The notes under the pieces were generated by a model. The model was not told the DNA's origin, made no database searches, and saw nothing but the letters and a program-made list of their open reading frames with translations. A stretch of 24,827 nt of DNA from Thecamonas trahens ATCC 50062. Lineage: Eukaryota; Apusozoa; Apusomonadida; Apusomonadidae. The stretch spans positions 14,413 through 39,239 of the forward strand of contig NW_013657609.1 in the NCBI RefSeq assembly GCF_000142905.1, written 5' to 3'. Numbering within the stretch: the first letter of the stretch is position 1; each line of letters starts with the position of its first letter. The position numbers and the translations under genes are program-made. Shown piece after piece: positions 18,055-24,827 of this stretch.

Positions 18055-20930
18055 TCACCGGGCCGTCTCGGAGCTCGAGTCGAGCACCGATGACTGGACC
18101 GATGACTCGCCGCCGCCGCCGCCGCTCATCAGCGCGGTTATGACCATGGGTGAGATGCCCGGTAGCGCCGGCGATGGTGCTCGCGAGTTGGTCCGTGACA
18201 CCGTCCGTGACGTTGCTCGCGATCCAATGGGCGTCAGCAGCGGGGTGCGCATGCCGACGGCTGCAGGCGGGTCGGCGTCCAAAGCCGACTTGCCCGGCTG
18301 CAAGCACGCGAGGCTGATGTCGTTCGATCCTCCGTCCATCACTGCCATCGCTGACGTCGCCGACATTGCCGACGCCTCCTCGTCACTGCCTAGCCCGGGC
18401 CGGAGCGCAGAGCGCCGTCGCCCGCGCACGGCGTAGATGGCGGCGGCAGCGGCAGCTAGGAGCAGAAGCAGACCGCCGATGAGGGCGTAGAGGCCCCTGG
18501 CGGTGGGCGAGGTGAGATCCGACCAAATCTGCGGGGACGAGGAGCTGCCTTGGGCTTCTGCGAGGTGTGAGCCCTGGTTGCCGTTGCCTGCGGCAGCGTT
18601 GGGCAGACAGGTCGGGCGGACAAAGGCGATGATGCCGTTCCACGCCGCCACCACGCCGAGGATGGGCACGACTCCGCCCGATGCGGCGAGACCCGATGGG
18701 CGGCTTGTTCCTTGTCCCGCTGGCCATGCCGCCGATGGGAGGTAGCTCGTGGGAAAGGCGATGGTGTCGATCTCGTCCATGGCGTGAAGCATCAGAGATG
18801 TCACCGGCGTCGTCGCCGTCATCGTCACCTTTGCCACGACCACCGCCTCGGGCGTACCGACCTGGATGACGCGGATAGCGGCCCATGCCAAGGCCTCGCC
18901 GCTGGAGGCGGTGATCGGCTCGATGGCGATGGAGACCGGCTCGATGGCGTCGCCACCGATGAGCAGCGGCGGGCCGGTCGTCACGCTGGTTGCTGTCGCC
19001 CCATAGCTGATGACAGTGTGGAGGGAGCTTGGGTTTGGAATGACAACAAGGCCGATGACGTCGTCGGTGCCCGCGATGGCTGCGATGGGCGAGAAGACGC
19101 CGCCGGAGCCAAAGGCGAGGAGCGGCGAGATGGCGGCGGGCCAGGAGGAGGTCAGCGGGAGCAGATCGCGCGAGACGATGACGGCCTTGTCTCCGGCAGC
19201 GTCAACAATGAGGGTGTGGATTCTGGTGGTGCCAAGCGCGGTGGCCATGGTCCGCGGTGAGGTCAAGTTGGCGGCACCGGTGGCGAAGTTGGGCACGATG
19301 GTGAGGCCGGCGGCGCCGATGCCGCTGCCGTCGAGCGGGACATGGATGAGCACGTTGTCGCCGCCCATGACGGCCGAAAGGTACATGGAGATGGACGATG
19401 TGGCATGTGCGAGGCCGACGACGTCGAGGAGGGCGTCGATCGGGCCGATGGTGTCCAACTCGACCGTGGCGAGCTTGAAGACCCCACAGAGGCCCGAGAC
19501 CGCCGAGTCGAGGATGAACATGGTGACGACGGGCCGGCGATAGGGCGTATCCGAGATGGTGTCGCCGGCAAAGCGGGTGCCGGCTACCGAGGTGACGACA
19601 GCTAGGCCATCGGCGCCAAAAGTGAAGCAGTGCGCGCCGCGGACGTCCCCGTGGAGGACCATCGAGCCCACAATAGCCGAGTTGGCGTCGCGGGTGACGA
19701 CATGGACGCCATCGCCCTGGGCCGTGCACGTGGTCACAGCGCCCGGGCCGGCCGCCGACGAGGCGAGGAGGACCAGCGAAGGCGCGTCGCTGGGCGATGC
19801 CGGCGTCTCGGCCATCACCAACTTCTCGCCGGTGAGCTCGTTGCAGAGCGATGCCACGGAGCTGCACGGTGATGGGCCCGGGGGCGGAGGAGGCGATGGC
19901 GATAGGGGTGGAGGGGGCGATGGCGGCGGAGGGGGTGATGGCGGCGGAGGGGGCGATGGCGGCGGAGGGGGAGGAGGGGGTGATGGCGGCGGAGGGGGCG
20001 ATGGCGGTGGAGGGGGAGGGGGCGACAACGGCAAAGGTGGAGGAGGATGGCGGCTCTTGCTGCCCTTGCTGCCCTTGCTCCTCTTGCTGCTCCTCTTGCT
20101 GCTCTTGTCGATCGTAGCCTTGCTGCCCTTCTTGCTCCCCTTGCTGCTCTTGCTCCTCTTGCTGCTCCTCTTGCTGCTCTTGTCGATCGTAGCCTTGCTG
20201 CCCCTCTTGCTCCCCTTGCTGCTCTTGCTCCTCTTGCTGCTCCTCTTGCTGCTCTTGTCGATCGTAGCCTTGCTGCCCTTCTTGCTCCCCTTGCTGCTCT
20301 TGCTCCTCTTGCTGCTCCTCTTGCTGCTCTTGTCGATCGTAGCCTTGCTGCCCCTCTTGCTGCTCGTCGCTTGCTTCGAAGCCTTACACTGCGACGAGTC
20401 GCGCTTCTTCCGCGATAACTTTGTGCGGCTCGGCTTCTTCCCGACAGAGGTTCGAGATAGCATGCTTGTCTCTGCCGCTTGCTTCTCTTGTTGCCATGCC
20501 TGAACCACGTCCAATGGAGGGATGCGATAAGTATGGGCTGCGGCGGACACGCCCAAAAAAATATAGTTTGTTCCGCCTTTTTTCACCCGCGCGCCACGAC
20601 CACGCGCTTGTAGCATGGGATACTGAAGGGATTGAAGGAATCGAGGGCTTCTTCCGTAGCTCTCTGGCATGACAAGTAGAGTAGGTAACGTACAAGTGCA
20701 ACGAGAGTGAGAGTCTTGTCGTTCTCCTCGTTGTTGCGCATGTGGAACGGTTTGGGACGGCGGAGAAGTTGTTCGTTGGCTGGGAAAGTGTGGGATACGA
20801 GGAGAGAGCGCACCTGCAACGGCTTCTCACCGCCATCACGCGCCGCCACACACACGCCCATCGCCATACACATACATGCCACCGCCATCAGTGGCCATGC
20901 CCCGCCTTGACGTAAGTGCATCGTCGACAT
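18055..20930 (-). CDS. Type I surface protein with Ser/Lys repeats, extensin-like Ser-Pro region and one TM helix
   Basis: Proposed join of exon 1 (20930-20814) and exon 2 (20499-18055), about 853 residues. Exon 1 encodes a good signal peptide (GGAWPLMAVACMCMAMGVCV, then AARDGGEK) and ends CAG|GTGCGC. Exon 2 encodes a basic region, four 25-residue Ser/Lys repeats (GSKATIDKSSKRSSKRSK core), about 65 residues of SPPPPP-type sequence, an Ala/Gly/Val/Thr-rich beta-like ectodomain of ~450 residues with a few Cys, one TM helix (GLYALIGGLLLLLAAAAAAI) followed by RGRRR, and a Ser-rich cytosolic tail with SRATSRTVSRTNSR. Ser-Pro runs of this kind occur in extensins and pherophorins, where they are O-glycosylated; this suggests a cell-coat role. 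The ectodomain is not recognised, though its short repeats could form a beta-propeller. Without the splice, the exon 2 frame could start at an ATG at 20670 but would have no signal peptide. Confidence 0.7.
19870..20050 (-). repeat. Minisatellite encoding the Ser-Pro (extensin-like) region
   Basis: On the plus strand this is an array of GGCGGCGGAGGGGG blocks separated by GATG or TGATG, with variable lengths. In the gene's frame it encodes runs of three to eight Pro separated by single Ser. The G-rich plus strand has many G5-G7 runs and could form G-quadruplexes. Confidence 0.8.
20057..20356 (-). repeat. Four tandem 75-bp units encoding 25-residue Ser/Lys repeats
   Basis: The landmark TCGATCGTAGCC occurs at 20108, 20183, 20258 and 20333, exactly 75 bp apart, so units run 20057-20131, 20132-20206, 20207-20281 and 20282-20356. 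Units are almost identical. One codon alternates between Lys (TTC on plus) and Arg (CTC on plus) along the array, so the true period is 150 bp: a pair of units was duplicated as a block. The unit nearest the Pro region differs slightly (GSKGSK). Because 75 is a multiple of three, copy-number change keeps the reading frame. Confidence 0.92.
20500..20813 (-). other. Probable intron of the surface-protein gene
   Basis: The donor is CAG|GTGCGC at 20813, after the signal-peptide exon. The preferred acceptor is GTTCAG|GCATGG, with exon 2 from 20499; both sit in phase 0. A second phase-0 acceptor (GGGAAG|AAGCCG, exon from 20436) is possible. The proposed intron is 314 bp and AT-richer than the exons. 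Confidence 0.5.
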
Positions 20931-21146
20931 CAATGCGTGCTCTTAGCCTGGTCTCAGTCAGAGTCGAGTGACTGCCGCCGCCAGCAGTTGCTTGCCAGCC
21001 GGCGCTCCATCACGCACCACATCATGCGCCCATGCGCCACTAGCCCGAGCATTCTCTGGCACTCGTACGCCACGAACTTGTCCGCCCCAGCATCCCCCAC
21101 TCGATCACAACTACACCACAACCACAACCATAACCATCAGTACACG

Positions 21147-21205
<59 letters not shown>

Positions 21206-21503
21206 GCCATAATATCCCATCCCCCTGCGCTACTACCGCCATCGCTCGCTCCATCGCCGGCGCCATTCACACCCGCTACGAGCGCATCGCTCCGACCGCC
21301 ACCAAAAAAAAAAAAGAATTGACAACGGGCTCGCACACACAGTGCTTGCGGCCCAGAGTGACCCAAGCGACTCGAGCAGCGACAGCAGTATCGACCACCT
21401 ATCTCAGCCCGCCACAGACCGAAGGGGAGTGCGGAGAGAAAGTACCACAGCGACGTCGTGCTCGCAAGTAGGGAACCAAGAGAACGGACAACGCGTTGGA
21501 AGT
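20931..21503. other. Divergent promoter region between surface-protein and pyruvate kinase genes
   Basis: About 570 bp with no supported gene. It contains the (CA)25 tract and an A12 run near 21304-21315. It should carry both divergent promoters and the 5' UTRs. Open frames here are made of repeat sequence and lack domain features. Confidence 0.5.
21150..21199. repeat. (CA)25 dinucleotide microsatellite
   Basis: Twenty-five uninterrupted CA units in the spacer upstream of pyruvate kinase. Such alternating purine-pyrimidine tracts can adopt Z-DNA and are often length-polymorphic. Confidence 0.97.
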
Positions 21504-23783
21504 ATGGCTTCGGCTCATGTGACGCAGGCAAACGCGACAACGAGAATGACTCGGAGGGAGATGCAGGCTCGAGTTGGTCGCCGAACAAAGATTGGTGAGT
21601 TTTGCAGCGGATTTTTTTTTGATTTTGAGGGGAGGAGGGGGGGGAAGGCAGGGATTCATCCCTTCCTTGTGCCGCCGCCTCTCTCTCTCGACATACATGC
21701 TACTGTCAATGTAAACCATGCAATGGCCACCTCTGTGGGTATGGTCTTGCCTTTCTCTGGCGTTTCTCTCGGTCAATACCGGCTGCCGCGCAGGAGTCGG
21801 CCGGGAAAAAGTAGCCCTCGTCACTGGACCCCCTCCCCCCCCCCCCCCTGCTGATGTGATGGCTACACAAGCTCGACTCGCTATAGCCCGCACCAGCACG
21901 CCTTGCGATTGTAGCACCCATACTTGCTCCTTGTTTGCTCATCTTCTTTGGTCCCCCGCTGCCGCCATGCCTGCGGCGATACGCCAATGTTTTTTTCACT
22001 GGACGCTCACTCACGCCTCCTCGCCACCTCAGTTGCCACCCTGGGCCCAGCATCATGGCCGCTGATTCCCGAACTGCTCCGAGCAGGCGTCAACGTGTTC
22101 CGGGTCAACTTTTCCCACATCGATGTGACCAACAAGGAGCACACAGCGACGACGCTGGCGACGCTGCAGACGATCCGGTCAGCAGCCGAAGAACTTGGAC
22201 TTGGCGACTCGGTGGGAGTCCTTGCCGACCTCTGCGGACCCAAGGTGCGATGCAACGGGTTTGCCGCTCCCGGCACCATCATGCTCACCGCCGGCGAGTC
22301 GGTCGTCCTTGAGGCGAGCGACGACGACGGCGAGCCGGGCATCATCCGCACCGGCATCTACGATCTGGTCGCCGAGCTGAGCGTGGGCCACAGAGTCCTC
22401 CTTGACGACGGCATCATGGCGCTCGAGGTCCACCGCCGCGAGAGTGAGAATCGCGTCGTGTGCGAGGTCAAGGTCGGCGGCGTGCTCAAGGCCAACAAGG
22501 GCATCAACGTGCCAGACCTGGCGGTGGCAGGCATCAAGGCACTGACCGACAAGGATAGGGCGGACGCAGCCTGGATTGTTGCCCACGCGCCCGAGCTTGT
22601 TGACTACTTTGCGCTCTCGTTTGTGCAGCGTCCTGAAGACGTGTTCGAGCTCCGCACGCATCTGGCGAACCTCGTCAACGGCAACGACACCGATGCTGAT
22701 GCCAACCAGCCCGTGTGGGGCATCATCGCCAAGATCGAAAAGCCGCAGGCTGTGGAGGCCATCGTCGACATCGTCGGCGTTGCCGACGGCGTCATGGTCG
22801 CTCGTGGCGACCTCGGCATCGAGTGCGAGCTCCACCGCGTCCCGCGCATGCAGAAGCGCATCATCGAGGTCGCCAACCTCGCAGGCAAGCCCGTCATCAC
22901 CGCCACCCAGATGCTCGAGTCAATGCAGCAGGCCCCAACTCCCACCCGCGCCGAAATTGCCGATGTCGCCAACGCCATCTTTGACGGCACAGACGCCGTC
23001 ATGCTCTCGGGCGAGTCGGCCGTCGGCAAGTATCCCATCGAGGCCGTGGCCACCATGGTCCGCGTCGCCCGCGACGCCGAGATCGACCACGCCCGCATCC
23101 ATGTCCCTTCCGTCGTCCAGAAGGACATTCACGCCTTTATGCGCACATCGCGCCCGTCTGTCACCCTCGACACTGCCGAGCGGACCGCCGCCCTCGGCGT
23201 CGCCGCCGTCCTCACGGCCTCGTTTGTCGGCGCTCACGGCATCGTCGTCCTCCCAGCCACCACCGACTACAACTCGGTCCTCCTCGTGGCGTGCACCCGA
23301 CCCAAGCCCAAAGCCCTTATCATCGCCGTCGAGCATTCGCGCCGCTCGGTCCGTCGCCACATCCTCTGCGGCGGCGTCTTTCCGCTCTACGTCCCGCCAT
23401 ACACCTCGGCCGACGATGCCATGGTCAAGGTCGAGGCATCCATCGCCGCCTTTCATCTCGTCGACGACTATGACTCACTCGTCATCTGCTCCGCCTTTCA
23501 CCGCACCTACCCGCTCCTCTCCAATCTTGTCCGTATCTACGAGTTTGGCGAGGCCTCGCGCGCTCTCGTCGCCCGCGGCCGCTGGGCCGCCGCCGTCGAC
23601 TTTGTCCGCGCTCACTCGGCCGACATCGCGCACATCGACGACTCGCCGCCGCTCTCTTCATCTCCCTCCACCATTGCCGATCATGCCGCTGCTGCTGGTG
23701 CTCCACCTCTTGTCTCCTCCGCAACTGCCTCGGCCTCATCTGCCGCGCATTCAGGTCTGGCCGTCTCCGAGCCGTCGCTATGA
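21504..23783 (+). CDS. PK: Pyruvate kinase (two exons)
   Basis: Join of 21504-21594 and 22033-23783, 613 residues. It converts phosphoenolpyruvate and ADP to pyruvate and ATP, the last step of glycolysis. Splicing restores the conserved strand [11 protein letters not shown], with Val 31 split across the junction. Motifs: NFSH at 56-59 (then Ile where Gly is usual), DLCGPKVR at 96-103, KIEK at 264-267 (catalytic Lys), ARGDLGIE with Asp 290 (metal site), [10 protein letters not shown] from 319, [12 protein letters not shown] and [13 protein letters not shown]. All catalytic residues appear present. Leu 97 and Lys 101 match positions that distinguish potassium-independent enzymes (Thr 113 and Glu 117 in rabbit muscle enzyme). 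The C-terminus carries ~60 extra Ser/Ala/Pro-rich residues; the usual length is ~470-530. The start ATG at 21504 (AGTATGG) is the first in-frame ATG of exon 1. No organelle targeting signal is evident. Confidence 0.95.
21595..22032 (+). other. Pyruvate kinase intron (GTGAGT...CTCAG)
   Basis: The 438-bp phase-1 intron has a consensus donor ATTG|GTGAGT and acceptor CACCTCAG|TTGCC. Splicing joins RRTKI to VATLGPAS exactly as in the family. The intron contains a T9 run (21612-21620), a G-rich run near 21637-21644 and a C14 run (21835-21848). An open frame runs through its 3' part into exon 2, so a start at 21924 would be a false model lacking the conserved first strand. Confidence 0.93.
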
Positions 23784-24271
23784 GTCTTGTGGCAAATTTT
23801 GGTGATCAATCGCAACTGCTCGTCTGCCCCACATCACCCCACTCTCCACAGCCATCGTAAAGCCACAACCTGACTGTGCTCGTCACCCCCCTACTGCAGG
23901 CATCCTCTGTCTCTACCCATACATACTTGGGCAATCCATCATCTTCGGCATGAGCCTCACGGATCAGGTGCCGAGCTCCATCTATGCCTACCTTGTTTGC
24001 AATGAGAGGAAGAGGCGCACGCGGTGCAGCACTTCAAGAGCATTTGAAGACCGATGTCGCACTATATCGTCGCCCACATCATCTACAGAGGGCATACATT
24101 GCCCGCCGCCGTTGTCAGCACATCTCCTTCACCGCTCCGCCGCGACTGGCAACCGCGTACGCACAGATCCGCCTCCAACCCGCCGCCATCATCGAGCCAT
24201 CCCACATCATCTACATCACTCGCTTCACTCCAGCGCATCAAACACAGCAGCAAACTGCCGTCATCAAATGA
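23784..24271. other. Intergenic region after pyruvate kinase
   Basis: 488 bp with no supported gene. It should contain the 3' UTR of pyruvate kinase and the promoter of the last gene. The three overlapping open frames at 23950-24504 have no recognisable features and run into the real frame of the next gene. Confidence 0.45.
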
Positions 24272-24827
24272 ATGCGTTTGTTGCCCAGCGTAGCGGACTC
24301 CGCCTGCCGCCACTGGCCCGCTCCGCCCCGCTCCGCCCCGCACCCACGACCCGCCAGCGTCCCCCTCCCCCAAGCCCCCTCCCACCACTTCCTCTCCTAC
24401 TCACAGACGCATACGCACAAAGGGCACTCCAGCAACCACCCCTCCTCGCTCCCTCCGTTCCGCCGCCTACACTCGGACACGCCCGACTCGTCTCCGCTCG
24501 GTGACATCCTTGAGGATCTGCCGTCGCCGTCGGCGGCCTCTGGGACCGACTCTCCCGAAATGCTCGACAGCACTAGCTCGGGCTCGTATCCGATCCCCAT
24601 CCGTGTCGGTCGCTCACGGAAGCTGCCCGAGCCCGTGGACCGCGGTGCACCCGGCGTCCCGCCGCGGGCGTCGTCGGCTACCCCGCCGCACTCAGCGTCG
24701 TCCTCAGGCGCCGCTCCGTGGCGAGTGCTCGTCAACTCGGTCCGCTCACCACGTACGCCCCGCACACCTATCATTTGCACGTCCGTGCCTCCAGGGTTCA
24801 CCGCTCGCAACCTGCTCGTCTACCTCG
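24272..24827 (+). CDS. Ser/Pro-rich protein of unknown function, 3' end beyond the window
   Basis: An open frame of 185 codons without a stop, running off the right edge. The ATG at 24272 follows an in-frame TGA directly (TGAATG), so it is the first possible start. The first ~75 residues are Pro/His-rich and may partly be leader. From about residue 68 the sequence looks properly coding: TPDSSPLGDILEDLPSPSAA, then SPEMLDSTSSGSYPIPI, and WRVLVNSVRSPRTPRTP followed by PGFTARNLLVYL at the edge. The acidic/Ser-rich then basic/Pro-rich pattern suggests a disordered N-terminus before a folded domain. I do not recognise the family. A later start is possible, for example the Met codon in PEMLDS. Confidence 0.55.
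   Translation, partial: MRLLPSVADSACRHWPAPPRSAPHPRPASVPLPQAPSHHFLSYSQTHTHKGHSSNHPSSLPPFRRLHSDTPDSSPLGDILEDLPSPSAASGTDSPEMLDSTSSGSYPIPIRVGRSRKLPEPVDRGAPGVPPRASSATPPHSASSSGAAPWRVLVNSVRSPRTPRTPIICTSVPPGFTARNLLVYL

Noticed and set aside
20057-20356. Possible CRISPR-like array because of regular 75-bp spacing
   Set aside because: Units are contiguous with no unique spacers and encode in-frame protein repeats; the sequence is eukaryotic.
19556-20503. Plus-strand frame with Gly/Asp repeats then poly-Leu that looks like membrane helices
   Set aside because: This is the complement of the Pro-rich and Ser/Lys repeats. The repeats keep all frames open, and the minus strand has a signal peptide, TM helix and coherent ectodomain.
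21924-22032. N-terminal extension of pyruvate kinase read directly upstream of ATLGPAS
   Set aside because: It is intronic: splicing 21594 to 22033 restores the conserved [11 protein letters not shown] strand, which the unspliced reading lacks.

Overview
The window looks like nuclear DNA of a GC-rich, free-living unicellular eukaryote. Coding regions use mostly C or G at third positions (CTC, GTC, TCG, CGC). Genes are long, closely packed and rich in Ser/Pro low complexity. There is at least one clear GT-AG spliceosomal intron (in pyruvate kinase), and the proteins (TmcB/TmcC-type PAS receptor, Dispatched-like RND protein, receptor pseudokinase, bestrophin) are eukaryotic. The style recalls apusomonads such as Thecamonas trahens, but that name is an inference from gene style, not something I could check.

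Layout, left to right. (1) 88-1419 (+): bestrophin/UPF0187 anion channel with a mitochondrial-like N-terminus. (2) 1627-7226 (+): multi-pass TmcB/TmcC-type protein with TPR-like and two PAS domains; its frame breaks once at a (TCG)10 tract. (3) 7274-10569 (-): Patched/Dispatched-type RND protein, convergent with gene 2 (47 bp between stops); its frame breaks once at a GGGGTTTT run. (4) 10570-11988: about 1.4 kb with no convincing gene, containing CCAAT boxes, a small palindrome and a minisatellite that runs into the next gene. (5) 11989 (or 11770)-17952 (+): a very large receptor with a bacterial solute-binding-protein-like ectodomain, one main transmembrane helix, a pseudokinase, a cyclase-homology domain without its catalytic residues and a second pseudokinase. 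The frame breaks twice. (6) 18055-20930 (-): type I surface protein with a signal-peptide exon, four 25-residue Ser/Lys repeats, an extensin-like Ser-Pro region, a beta-rich ectodomain, one TM helix and a cytosolic tail. (7) 21504-23783 (+): pyruvate kinase with one 438-bp intron. (8) 24272 to the window end (+): first 185 codons of an unidentified Ser/Pro-rich protein.

There is no operon logic. The common theme is the cell surface and signalling: an anion channel, a PAS sensor, an RND lipid/sterol-type transporter, a nutrient-receptor-like pseudoenzyme scaffold and a wall-like glycoprotein. The most unusual item is gene 5, in which every recognisable catalytic domain appears dead. It would therefore act as a ligand-regulated scaffold rather than as an enzyme.

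Four coding-frame breaks were found (one each in genes 2 and 3, two in gene 5). They could be assembly errors, missed introns or real mutations; the sequence alone does not decide. All domain calls are from reading the translations by eye.
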